A stretch of DNA of 62,919 bases from Deltaproteobacteria bacterium (GTDB taxonomy: Bacteria; Desulfobacterota; Binatia; Binatales; Binataceae), in assembly GCA_021794015.1 (NCBI GenBank), contig JAJYRQ010000022.1, positions 1 to 62,919 on the forward strand. The letters are read 5' to 3'. Below, piece after piece: positions 27,853 through 36,209 of the stretch. The stretch's first letter is position 1. Each line of letters starts with the position of its first letter. The notes under the pieces were generated by a model, which saw only the letters and a list, made by a program, of their open reading frames with translations, was not told where the DNA came from and searched no databases. The position numbers and the translations under genes were made by a program.

Positions 27853-28605
27853 TTAGAAGCCAACCAGCGCGGCCCGCACCGCCAAGAGATGCTCTCGGGC
27901 AGCCTCCCGCACCGCTTCTGGGTCTCGGTTACGCAAGGCAGCGACGATCTGACGGTGCTGCTCCCGATACGTCCGCAAGCGCGCCGGCGTCAGCGTGCGT
28001 TGCTTGAGCTTGCCCCACTGTGCCTGGCGACGCAGGCTATTGAGGACGGCGTAGAGGTCGGTGAGCAACTGGTTTCGCACCGCCCGAAGAATAGCGTAGT
28101 GCAGCATTGCGTCCCAGCGCTCGAATTCCGCCACCGTTGCGCTTGACTCGCCGCGGCGCAGACATTGCTCGGCGCTCGCCAGGTCGGCCGGGCTGGCTTT
28201 GGTTGCGGCAAGCTCCATAGCCGGAGGTTCGATCAGCAGGCGCACCTCCATGATGTCCGCCGGGCTGGCGCGCCAAATCGATCTGATAAGCCCCTGCTCT
28301 TCCCCGCCCGGCAGATCCTCCAACCGCGCCTTGCCGTCGTCGGCAAACGTTCCACGACCGACGGCACGCACGATCTTGCCCTGCGCCACCAGAGACTCCA
28401 GGCTCTTACGGACCGTATTACGGGCGATCCCGAAGCGCGCAGCGAGTTCCCGCTCCGTCGGAAGTTTGCTCGTTCCGGAACAGCCGGGCTCGCTCATCCT
28501 TTGCTCGACAAAATCAAGCAGGGCGGCCACTCTGTTGCGTGCGCGCTCCCGGACGGTGCTGCCGCCGGTCGCACGGTTGTGGTGAACCACATGTGGTCCA
28601 TTCAT
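27853..28605 (-). CDS. GntR/FadR-subfamily (FCD) transcriptional regulator
   Basis: A 250-residue regulator. An N-terminal winged helix-turn-helix (about 48-88: KLPTERELAARFGIARNTVR, then VAQGKIVRAVGRGTFA) is followed by an all-helical FCD ligand-binding domain (about 115-245) with the usual Asp/His pattern (AEFERWDAMLHYAIL, REQHRQIVAAL). It is divergent from the catabolic operon at 29013 and is its likely local regulator, sensing a carboxylic-acid substrate or CoA intermediate. A palindrome lies over its own first codons, so the start may be downstream or the site may be autoregulatory. Confidence 0.93.
   Translation of the reverse strand: MNGPHVVHHNRATGGSTVRERARNRVAALLDFVEQRMSEPGCSGTSKLPTERELAARFGIARNTVRKSLESLVAQGKIVRAVGRGTFADDGKARLEDLPGGEEQGLIRSIWRASPADIMEVRLLIEPPAMELAATKASPADLASAEQCLRRGESSATVAEFERWDAMLHYAILRAVRNQLLTDLYAVLNSLRRQAQWGKLKQRTLTPARLRTYREQHRQIVAALRNRDPEAVREAAREHLLAVRAALVGF
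28578..28597. promoter_or_regulatory. Candidate GntR operator (overlapping palindromes)
   Basis: TGTGGT-GA-ACCACA (28578-28591) overlaps ACCACATGTGGT (28586-28597), both perfect dyads. TGGT-N-ACCA is the half-site pattern typical of FadR/FCD operators. The site covers codons 3-10 of the annotated regulator gene, or lies just upstream if translation starts later. Confidence 0.45.
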
Positions 28606-29012
28606 GAGCCATCACTCTCTTGACATCCCGCAAAGATAACGAATACGCTGGTGCCGGACTGCACTGGAGGCGACAGCCAATTGGTTTATCTATGGTTCAC
28701 TGAACGCCAGCCGAGCGGCCAGGGTGCGAAGCCGCCCCGAACCTCGCGGGCTCAGTTGCGACGCCGGCCGGCAGCGTCCAAGGCGGCGACCAGGCGTTTC
28801 GAGCAGACCGTTCACGCTACCACACACCGCGTGGGCGCTACCACCGTACTATGGATCGTGCCAGAGCACAATGCGCATGCGCCGGGTTGTCCTGCTGCCG
28901 GGGCCCCCTTCGGGGCCCGGCGCACACCGCGGATGCGGCGTTGCCGACGCCGAGATCGCGCAGGCCGTGGCGCAGCCCAACCCCCGCCACTTTCAGGACA
29001 TAAGGGCCCGAC
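28606..29012. other. Divergent regulatory region between regulator and catabolic operon
   Basis: About 400 bp without a credible gene. It is less GC-rich at its left side (around 28632-28700), where a promoter is likely, and contains a very GC-rich imperfect hairpin at 28897-28921 (GCCGGGGCCCC / GGGGCCCGGC) about 90 bp before the first operon gene. The hairpin could act as leader attenuator, operator or simple structural element. Confidence 0.4.
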
Positions 29013-29909
29013 ATGAAGCTCGCCACGGTTCGCTACCGAGGAAAGCAAGCGGTTGGCGTCCTCGATCTCAACCGTGGTTGCGTTTGGCCCTTGGCCGAAC
29101 TGCTCGCTGGAAGCGAGCCTTCCTGCCATGGCGATATGGTCCAGGTCATTCGTCGGTACGACCGTCTTCGGGATCGCATCACGCTGCACCGCTCAAGCGG
29201 TATCGATCTGCGCGAGGTCGAGTTCGAGGCGCCAATCCCCCGACCCGCGCGCAACTTGTTTTGCGTCGGCAAGAATTATCGCGACCATGCGCACGAGTTC
29301 GCCAACAGCGGTTTCGACCGCAGCCTGTCACGGCCGTCCGACCCCACACCCGATGCGCCGATAGTTTTCACCAAGCTGCCGGAATCCGTGATCGCCACCG
29401 GCGCGGCAATTCTCTACCCCGACGGCATCAGCGACAGCCTCGACTACGAGGGCGAGCTTGCCGTCGTGATCGGCAGGCAGGGTCGCGCAATTGCGAGGCA
29501 ACGGGCTTTGGAATACGTCTGGGGGTACACCATCATCAACGACATCACGGCCCGCGACTGGCAGGCGCGTCACCAGCAATGGTTTCTCGGAAAATCTTTC
29601 GACACGTTCTGCCCGATGGGCCCGTGGGTGGCGACTGCCGACGAGCTCGACCCCGGGGGGCTCCGAATTCGTACCTGGGTCAACGGCCAATTACGCCAAG
29701 ACGCCAATACTGACGACATGATCTTCGGCGTTCCCGCGCTCATCGAGACGATTTCAGCCGGCATCACGCTCTATCCCGGCGACATCATCGCCACCGGCAC
29801 GCCTGCTGGCGTCGGCATCGGCTTCGTGCCTCCGCGCTACCTTCGCCGCGGCGACGAGGTGGCGATCGAAATAACCGGCATCGGCGTTCTTCGCAACCCG
29901 GTAAGGTGA
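29013..29909 (+). CDS. Fumarylacetoacetate hydrolase (FAH) family protein
   Basis: A 298-residue enzyme of the FAH superfamily, metal-dependent hydrolases, decarboxylases or isomerases of ring-cleavage products. Motifs: NLFCVGKNYRDHAHEF, DYEGELAVVIGR (metal-binding Glu residues), INDITARDWQARH (Asp ligand), FLGKSFDTFCPMGPW and GDIIATGTPAGVG. It is first in the operon with a transporter, ligase and crotonase, 4 bp before the next start. In an aromatic or dicarboxylic acid pathway it would cleave a beta-diketone or acylpyruvate-like intermediate; the exact substrate is unknown. Confidence 0.94.
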   Translation: MKLATVRYRGKQAVGVLDLNRGCVWPLAELLAGSEPSCHGDMVQVIRRYDRLRDRITLHRSSGIDLREVEFEAPIPRPARNLFCVGKNYRDHAHEFANSGFDRSLSRPSDPTPDAPIVFTKLPESVIATGAAILYPDGISDSLDYEGELAVVIGRQGRAIARQRALEYVWGYTIINDITARDWQARHQQWFLGKSFDTFCPMGPWVATADELDPGGLRIRTWVNGQLRQDANTDDMIFGVPALIETISAGITLYPGDIIATGTPAGVGIGFVPPRYLRRGDEVAIEITGIGVLRNPVR

Positions 29910-29913
29910 TCCG

Positions 29914-31206
29914 GTGCGGCCCCGCAACGTTGTAACAGCCGCTTTCTACGGATTCTGCGTCGACATGTTCGACGTCTACCTTCCCATCGTCGCGCTGGCG
30001 CCTGCCACGGCGTACTTCGAGCCTCCCGGCCTCAGCCCCAACCTGAAGACCACGCTTTACTATTCCGTCTTTGTCGCCTCGCTAATCGGCCGCCCCTTGG
30101 GGGCAACGATTTTTGGTCACTTCGGCGACAAAATCGGGAGACGCCGTACGCTGCTGGTGGCCACCGGCGGCTTCAGCGCCATCACCCTGCTTATCGCGCT
30201 GCTGCCGGGTTACCGCCAGATTGGGTTGGCCAGCGTTATCCTTCTTCTGGCCCTGCGTCTGCTCGACGGCGTTTTCCTGGGCGGCGAATATACTGCCGCC
30301 AATCCCCTTGCGATGGAGTACTCGCCCAAGCAGAAGCGCGGCATCAACGGCGCCTTTATAACCGCCGGGTACGCCGCCAGCAGCATCGCGATTGCGATCG
30401 TCACAGCCGGCGTCCTGTATTTCATGCCCGACGGCGGCCCGGGCGCGCCCTTCGTCCGGTGGGGCTGGCGCATCCCCTTCCTCGTCGGGTTCCTGCTGTC
30501 GGCGATCCTTTTCGGCTATTTCTTCAGGGTCATCCCCGAGTCGGAGGTCTGGCTTTCCGCCAGCAAATCGCCCTCGCCCCTTAAGGAGATGATCTCCGGC
30601 CCGAACGGTCGCACACTGCTTCAGGTGTTCATCATGATGAGCGGCGTGTGGCTGGCGTTTTTGGCGGCCGCCGCGACCTTGCCGCGCGTCCTGCAGGACA
30701 CGCTCCGCATGAGCAGCCAGAGAGTCACCGGCAGCCTGGTTATCGTGAATGCCGTGCTGTTTCTAGGGTACCTGCTGTTCGGACAGTTGGGCCAAACCTA
30801 CGGCAGGCGTAGGATGCTCATTATTGGCGGTCTTCTGAACAGCACTGTCTCGCCGGGGCTTTATTACTATTTGATGATTCGCGGCTACCGGAGCACCCTG
30901 GAGATGACTGTTTTGTTGTCTGCAATCGAGGTACTCGCAGTGGGAGGCACTTTAGCAATACCGCTGGCCTATATTACGGAGCGGTTCCCCACCAGCGTCC
31001 GCGCGTCAGGGTTCGGTGCCGGCTGGAGTATCGCGCTGATCGCCCCGTCCTTCTACGGCTTTATGATGCTGGGCTTAGCGAGATTCATGCCCTATGAGTT
31101 CACGCAACTGGTGCTGCTCGCGATCGGCGGCGTGGTGATGGCCATAGGCGCCGCTTTGGGGCCCGAGACCAAGGATTTTGACCTGGCCGAACAATCCTCC
31201 GGCTAG
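29914..31206 (+). CDS. MFS transporter, metabolite:H+ symporter-like
   Basis: A 430-residue major facilitator with about twelve transmembrane segments. The cytoplasmic loop motif GHFGDKIGRRRTLLVATG after TM2 and the long first half with FLGGEYTAANPLAMEYSPKQ match the metabolite:H+ symporter (MHS/ShiA-KgtP-like) group, which import organic acids. GTG at 29914 follows the preceding stop by 4 bp. It presumably imports the acid that the neighbouring ligase activates. Confidence 0.92.
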   Translation: MRPRNVVTAAFYGFCVDMFDVYLPIVALAPATAYFEPPGLSPNLKTTLYYSVFVASLIGRPLGATIFGHFGDKIGRRRTLLVATGGFSAITLLIALLPGYRQIGLASVILLLALRLLDGVFLGGEYTAANPLAMEYSPKQKRGINGAFITAGYAASSIAIAIVTAGVLYFMPDGGPGAPFVRWGWRIPFLVGFLLSAILFGYFFRVIPESEVWLSASKSPSPLKEMISGPNGRTLLQVFIMMSGVWLAFLAAAATLPRVLQDTLRMSSQRVTGSLVIVNAVLFLGYLLFGQLGQTYGRRRMLIIGGLLNSTVSPGLYYYLMIRGYRSTLEMTVLLSAIEVLAVGGTLAIPLAYITERFPTSVRASGFGAGWSIALIAPSFYGFMMLGLARFMPYEFTQLVLLAIGGVVMAIGAALGPETKDFDLAEQSSG

Positions 31207-31250
31207 AGGCCGCGCCCGGAGCGAGGCCAGAGGCAGGTTTCCAACAGCTT

Positions 31251-32819
31251 ATGTTCGAGAACATCGCAGTCTTGCTGCGGCAGTCGGCGCTCAGGTGGCC
31301 TGCTTGTGAGGCCTTGGTCGAAGGAGACAGGCGGCTCACCTATGCACAGTTCGATGAGCTTGTCAGTCGCACCGCCGACGCCCTGCGCGGGCTCGGTCTT
31401 CAGGCCGGGGGCCACGTGGCGGTTATCTCCACGAACTGCTACGAGCAGGTGACAACACACCTTGGCGCCGTTCGGGCCGGCTGTGTCGCGGTACTGTTCA
31501 ACCCGCGACTGACCGCGGACGAGATTCTGTCGCTTATGCAGCTTACCCATCCCCGCGCTGTGGTCTTCGACGGAGAACTGAGCGAAACGATGGGTGAGGT
31601 GCGGCGCGCGCTCGGCCTGGAGAGCTCGATCCACTGGATCGCGATCCGGCAGCCTTTGCCCGACTTCGCGACTTCCTGGGAAACTCTGGTCCGGCGAGCC
31701 AGCGGGCGGTACGATCCTGCGGACGTTTCGGACGGCGCCCCGGCGCTCATGATGTTCACCTCGGGCACCACCGGGCTACCCAAGGCGGTGGTTATAGAGC
31801 GGCGGGCTGAGTGGCTCAACAGTCTCATCATGATCGGAGAGCTTGGTCTACGCCCAGGCGAGCGCACCCTTAATATCGCGCCGCTTTTCCACGCGGCCCC
31901 GTGGGACTGCTTTTTTGTCCCGCACATGGCGGCGGGCGGCGTCAACGTCATCACACGCGGCTTTGATCCCGAGCAAATGCGGCACCTGCTGGACCAGGAG
32001 CGCATCACCACGCTGCTGGCCGTACCCACCCATTTCGAGCTCAGCATGAAGTCCGGAATCGCCAAGTTCGGCATGCCGCGGTTCTTGCGCATGGTGGCCG
32101 TTACCGGCGCGCCCACGCGCTGGGAGAGCCTCAGTTGGATCCGCGAACACCTGTGCCGCAGCGTCTTTAACATTTACGGCCTAACCGAAGCCACCACTCT
32201 GATAACCGTCTGCCCTCCCGAGGAGATCGAGCGCTCAGAGCGGATGCCGTGCATCGGCCGAAGTCTGCTCGGCATGGAGGTACGGCTCGTTCCCCTAGAC
32301 GCTCGGGCTCCGACCAGCGAGGCCGTCCCTCCGGGAGAACCCGGCCAGCTTATATGTCGCGGCCCCAAGCTTATGATCGAGTACTATCGGAATCCCGAGA
32401 AGACCGCCGAAAGAATACGCGAAGGCTGGCTCTTCACTGGCGACGTTTGTTATCGCGATCAGGACGACTATTTCTATATCGCCGACCGCCTGGACGATGT
32501 GATCATAACCGGCGGCGAAAAGGTATATCCAACTGAAGTGGAAGCCGTGCTGAACCGGCACCCCGGCGTCCGCGACTGTGTGGTACTGGGCATCCCAGAC
32601 GATGTGTGGGGTAACAGGATGAAAGCATTCATCGTCCCCAAAGCGCCGGACCTAACGCCAGAGGCTGTTCTCACCTGGATCAGGGAAAATCGGCTCATCG
32701 CGGACTACAAGCGTCCCCGCGAGATCGAGTTGATCGATGCGATTCCCAGAAATCCCAGCGGCAAGGTGCTCAAAAAGCTGCTCCGCCGGAAGAACCCGGC
32801 TGCACGCACCACCAACTGA
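31251..32819 (+). CDS. Acyl-CoA synthetase / AMP-dependent carboxylate-CoA ligase
   Basis: A 522-residue adenylate-forming enzyme. ANL motifs: LMMFTSGTTGLPKAVVIERR (P-loop), NIYGLTEATT, GWLFTGDVCYRDQDDYFYIA, DRLDDVIITGGEKVYPTEVE and the catalytic lysine in PRNPSGKVLKKLL near the C-terminus. It activates a carboxylic acid to its CoA thioester using ATP. Being third in the operon, it probably acts on the imported acid. Aromatic or medium-chain specificity cannot be settled from sequence. Confidence 0.93.
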   Translation: MFENIAVLLRQSALRWPACEALVEGDRRLTYAQFDELVSRTADALRGLGLQAGGHVAVISTNCYEQVTTHLGAVRAGCVAVLFNPRLTADEILSLMQLTHPRAVVFDGELSETMGEVRRALGLESSIHWIAIRQPLPDFATSWETLVRRASGRYDPADVSDGAPALMMFTSGTTGLPKAVVIERRAEWLNSLIMIGELGLRPGERTLNIAPLFHAAPWDCFFVPHMAAGGVNVITRGFDPEQMRHLLDQERITTLLAVPTHFELSMKSGIAKFGMPRFLRMVAVTGAPTRWESLSWIREHLCRSVFNIYGLTEATTLITVCPPEEIERSERMPCIGRSLLGMEVRLVPLDARAPTSEAVPPGEPGQLICRGPKLMIEYYRNPEKTAERIREGWLFTGDVCYRDQDDYFYIADRLDDVIITGGEKVYPTEVEAVLNRHPGVRDCVVLGIPDDVWGNRMKAFIVPKAPDLTPEAVLTWIRENRLIADYKRPREIELIDAIPRNPSGKVLKKLLRRKNPAARTTN

Positions 32820-32834
32820 CAGGAGGAAGTCCTT

Positions 32835-33746
32835 ATGCAATTCACGTCGTTCGAGCTGAAAATCCTCGAAAACCGCAAGCGCCAGGGCGAGCACTCGATC
32901 GCCGTAATTCAATTCCGCAGGCCGGAGACACTTAATTCGGTCACTCCCAGAATGGCCCTGGAGCTGGACGCCGCGCTGAACGAGATCAAGCGCAACGGCG
33001 GCCTCAAGGTGCTGATCCTGACCGGGTCGGGCAATGGCTTCTGCAGCGGCGGCGACCTCAAGGAGGAAGGCAGCGTTCTCGGGGTGACTGATATGGATTC
33101 CGGCCTGCGTGGTCCCTACAAGGAGCTGGCCGAGTACTTTCTAAATGACATGTTCCACGTTCTCATGCAGCGCTACGGAAGGAAGCTCGAGGACCTGCCG
33201 CAAGTCACGATCGCCGCCGTAAACGGGTGGGCTGTGGGCGCCGGCCTCGAGCTCGTAACGCTGGCCGACATCAGAATCGCCTCGGACCGGGCCAAGTTTA
33301 CGGAGGCGGCTGTGCGGCAGGGCTTCGTAACCGAGACCGGAGGAACGAGAAATCTTCCAAAACTGATCGGCAAGGGACGCGCCTTGGAGATGATCCTGAC
33401 CGGCCGGGTGGTGGAGGCGGTAGAGGCCGAGCGCATCGGCTTGGTCGACCGCGTGGTAGCGCACGAACAGCTTATGGAAGCCGCGATGGACCTCGCCTCG
33501 GACATAGCGGCGCAGCCATATCTGTCGGTGCTTCACGCAAAAGAAATGGTCCGCTACTACTGGGCCAAGGATTCCACGGACGAAGGCTGGCGAAGAGAAT
33601 TGGAAGCGGTAATGGAGATCTACCGCACCAAAGACAACCACGAGGGAATTCGCGCGTTCATCGAAAAGCGCGCACCTAGCTATCACGGGCCGGACTATCC
33701 GGAGTATTTCGCGCGCGAAGAAGACCCCCATGCGCGCAAGAAGTAG
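32835..33746 (+). CDS. Crotonase (enoyl-CoA hydratase/isomerase) family protein, altered active site
   Basis: A 303-residue crotonase-fold protein. The oxyanion-hole motif GNGFCSGGDLK and the segment NGWAVGAGLELVTLADIRIA are present. The first catalytic Glu (E144 of rat hydratase, in G-x-G-x-E) is conserved as E139. The second (E164, in QPE) is replaced by A159 within KFTEAAVRQGF; E157 is two residues earlier. Loss of one Glu is seen in crotonases that are not hydratases (isomerases, hydrolases, C-C lyases, synthases). An insert around SVLGVTDMDSGLRGPYKE also differs from a classic hydratase. It is last in the operon; AGGAGG precedes the ATG. Confidence 0.9.
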   Translation: MQFTSFELKILENRKRQGEHSIAVIQFRRPETLNSVTPRMALELDAALNEIKRNGGLKVLILTGSGNGFCSGGDLKEEGSVLGVTDMDSGLRGPYKELAEYFLNDMFHVLMQRYGRKLEDLPQVTIAAVNGWAVGAGLELVTLADIRIASDRAKFTEAAVRQGFVTETGGTRNLPKLIGKGRALEMILTGRVVEAVEAERIGLVDRVVAHEQLMEAAMDLASDIAAQPYLSVLHAKEMVRYYWAKDSTDEGWRRELEAVMEIYRTKDNHEGIRAFIEKRAPSYHGPDYPEYFAREEDPHARKK

Positions 33747-33922
33747 GACCTCTCAGCCGGGAGTCTCCGTGCAGCCCCTCGCGCAGGCCGGCAGCATCGT
33801 CCAGCAAACAGGCCTTGCCCGTGCGCGCGGGTGGCGGCCGAGGGTCGCATTGAGGGACCGCGGAGGCTTTCCGCGCCGCGCCCGCCTGGCCGTTTGCGGC
33901 CTGCCTGGAGCGCAAGGGGCCG

Positions 33923-33970
33923 CAGCGCTAGGTAACAGCGAGCGCTACGGCCCGCCAGGCCCTAGCGCTG
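33923..33970. repeat. 10-bp inverted repeat in convergent gap
   Basis: CAGCGCTAGG (33923-33932) and CCTAGCGCTG (33961-33970) are perfect complements with a 28-nt loop. It lies between the ends of the crotonase gene and the opposing sulfotransferase gene (33747-34030 has no gene). It may serve as a two-way terminator, though no T-tract follows. Confidence 0.5.
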
Positions 33971-34030
33971 TGATTCGGCATATAAGCCACCGGCCCAAGG
34001 CAAACCTGCCTTGCGACGCTCACCCGCCGT

Positions 34031-35032
34031 TTATCGCATCGAGACCTGATGCAACGGTGCGCGCGCCGTTTTCCAGCGCGAGAGGTCGCGGTCAAGCAAT
34101 CGCTCCAGTCCCTCCACTTCGGGAGCGAAGAATGCCCGCAACTCCGCTTCGTCAGCCGGATCGAGCGCCGGCAAGCTTCCGCCGCCGCGAAAACAAAGCT
34201 CGAAAAGCGGGCTCAGCAGCGCAGTCGCGCGATAAAGGTGCCGCGCCTCCAGCGCTTGGCGCAGCCGGCGCGCCCGCCGCGCCAGGTGCGGCGAGCGGGG
34301 CGCCCGGTCCATGCGGTTGACACGGCGCCCGAGCTCTCTTGCGGGCCTGCCCGCGCCGGCATCGATTTCCAGGAAATCTTCCACTTGCCGGCACCACGAC
34401 CACGGCTCGGCAACGAGCTCGTCGTAGATCAGGACGAGGACCCGAGAGCGGCCGAACAGCTCCCGCCAGGCCTGCAAGTGACGCGCGTAGCGGCTTGCGC
34501 CGACAAGGCTGCCGGGCTGGTCGCACCAGTGGCGCTGCGAGTCGAGCGCCTGCCTAAGCGTGCGCCGGCCGACCCATCCTTCGTGGCGCAACTGGCGGTA
34601 GTGCGAGTAGAGCCGCTCTACCGGATCACGCAGAGTACAGATGATCTTGCAGTGCGGGAGAAGTTCCGCGATGCGCCGGCGCGCCTGGCCATGGTCGAAG
34701 TAGGTTGCCGAGAACTCGCCCACCGCCAGCTTTCCCGCAGCGCGGCGAAAATGCCAGGCGTACCAGTCAAGACCAAGCCCGTAGCGAGCGCTGAAAAACG
34801 CCGTATCCTTGGTGCCTTGCGGCAGGCTCACCCGGCCGCGCATCATGCGGTCGAGCCAGGTGGTGGCCGTGCGCGGCGGTCCAACGCCCAGGAAAGTCGG
34901 AAGCCGCCGACGCCTATCCACCGACAACAAACGACGCCCCGGCGCCGCCCTCATGCAGGCCGTGCCCAAGCGATTCGCAAGGCGCCGCCGGCGCTCCGGC
35001 CGCACCAGGGCGCAAGGCGGCTTGCGGCGCAC
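34031..35032 (-). CDS. Sulfotransferase (PAPS-dependent)
   Basis: A 333-residue sulfotransferase. The 5'-phosphosulfate-binding motif is GPPRTATTWL (51-60) and the 3'-phosphate-binding motif is LRDPVERLYSHY (134-145), as in carbohydrate sulfotransferases. The Arg-rich N-terminus before residue 45 may be partly untranslated (ATG at residue 27 is an alternative). It sits in a minus-strand set with a methyltransferase and a GT2 glycosyltransferase, suggesting sulfation of a surface glycan or glycolipid. No transmembrane segment is evident. Confidence 0.88.
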   Translation of the reverse strand: MRRKPPCALVRPERRRRLANRLGTACMRAAPGRRLLSVDRRRRLPTFLGVGPPRTATTWLDRMMRGRVSLPQGTKDTAFFSARYGLGLDWYAWHFRRAAGKLAVGEFSATYFDHGQARRRIAELLPHCKIICTLRDPVERLYSHYRQLRHEGWVGRRTLRQALDSQRHWCDQPGSLVGASRYARHLQAWRELFGRSRVLVLIYDELVAEPWSWCRQVEDFLEIDAGAGRPARELGRRVNRMDRAPRSPHLARRARRLRQALEARHLYRATALLSPLFELCFRGGGSLPALDPADEAELRAFFAPEVEGLERLLDRDLSRWKTARAPLHQVSMR

Positions 35033-35068
35033 ATCACCAGCACGCCAAAGAACCCGCGCACGCGGCTC

Positions 35069-36187
35069 CTATTGCGGCTTGCGCGCGTAGGCCTCCAGAA
35101 TATCAACCGTTTCCAAGTCACCGGGATGGCTCCTGTGGCAGATGTCGAGTCGGCCGCGGTAAGCCCGGCGCATAAGGTCGCCGAGCAGACCGCCGGGCCT
35201 AAGACGCTTGCCCCGCCGAAGCGGCCTTAGCCATCGTTCAAGCCAGCGCGGCAGCGCCGCATCGCCGGCCATCACCGCGCAAAACCCCGACAACCCCTCG
35301 AGCGCAACCACCTCGAGACCGGCGCCTACCAGGCAATCCGCCAGCGTCTGGCGGCCGAAGTAGGAAATGTGGAGCGGCGCGATGAACCAGATGTCCATCG
35401 GGGCGCCGCTTGGTGCCTGCGGCGACTGGCAATTGGGCGTGCTGAGCGCGAGCAGGCCGCTTGGCGAAAGCAGCCGCGCAACCTCGCGCATCGCGCCGAG
35501 CGGCTCTTCCAGATGCTCTATCACCTCGAACATCGTCACGCAGTCGAAACGCAGGCCGAGTCCGAGCACCTCGGCGAGCGAGGCGTAGACCGGGCAGCCG
35601 GCGATTTGCTCGGCCCGCCGCCGCATTTTTTCCGATACGTCCACCCCGGCCACCTGAAAGCCTCGCGTCCGCGCGTGGCGCAGGAAGTAGCCCTCGGCAC
35701 AACCCACGTCGAGCAGGGAGCCCGCCTGCGGGGCCAGGGCGGCGATTCTTTCGAGCCGGCGCAGGTAAAACGGCTCGACCTTTTCCCACCATCCACGGTA
35801 GCGCTCCCAGCGCAGGTAGCGTTCATCGTTGTAGAGCGCAAGCGCGCTTTGACCGTCGAGCCGGCGCGCAAACATGAAGCCGCAGCCGTCACAGCGCAGC
35901 ACCGGAAACGAGTTGCGCGCGAAATGGGCCCGAGTTGAAGCGCCGCAAAGCTTGCAGGACGGCGGCGCCGTGTTCGCCCCTGGCAGGCCCCAACCGGCAG
36001 CTTCGGCGCCGCGCGCGAACGCGTAAATCGAGTCGCAGCGCAGGCATCGCAGGATCGGAATTTCGCCGTGCTCGGTGAGCGGCGCCGCCTGCTCGCAGCC
36101 GCATCGCCGGCAGCGCGCTGCGTCGTCGGTAGGCGCTGCCCTTGCGCAGGCTCGGCGCTGGTCGGCCATGGTTCGCCCGGAAGTCAT
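35069..36187 (-). CDS. SAM methyltransferase with two N-terminal zinc-ribbon modules
   Basis: A 372-residue protein. Two zinc-ribbon-like units precede the catalytic domain: CRRCGC...CLRC (about 26-51) and CKLCG...CDGC (about 78-102). Motif I is LLDVGCAEGYF (158-168), followed by VAGVDVSEKM and CVTMFEVIEHLEEP, typical of C- or O-methyltransferases acting on sugar nucleotides or glycans. The internal ATG at 36185-36187 is chosen because the longer frame would overlap the upstream GT2 gene by 70 bp. Doubling of the zinc unit is unusual; one is common in this group. Confidence 0.85.
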   Translation of the reverse strand: MTSGRTMADQRRACARAAPTDDAARCRRCGCEQAAPLTEHGEIPILRCLRCDSIYAFARGAEAAGWGLPGANTAPPSCKLCGASTRAHFARNSFPVLRCDGCGFMFARRLDGQSALALYNDERYLRWERYRGWWEKVEPFYLRRLERIAALAPQAGSLLDVGCAEGYFLRHARTRGFQVAGVDVSEKMRRRAEQIAGCPVYASLAEVLGLGLRFDCVTMFEVIEHLEEPLGAMREVARLLSPSGLLALSTPNCQSPQAPSGAPMDIWFIAPLHISYFGRQTLADCLVGAGLEVVALEGLSGFCAVMAGDAALPRWLERWLRPLRRGKRLRPGGLLGDLMRRAYRGRLDICHRSHPGDLETVDILEAYARKPQ

Positions 36188-36209
36188 CGCATCGCTCCGG
36201 CGGTTGCGG

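Noticed and set aside
33730..34320. 196-codon plus-strand frame after the crotonase gene
   Set aside because: Arg/Pro/Ala-rich, overlaps the sulfotransferase on the other strand, no motif.
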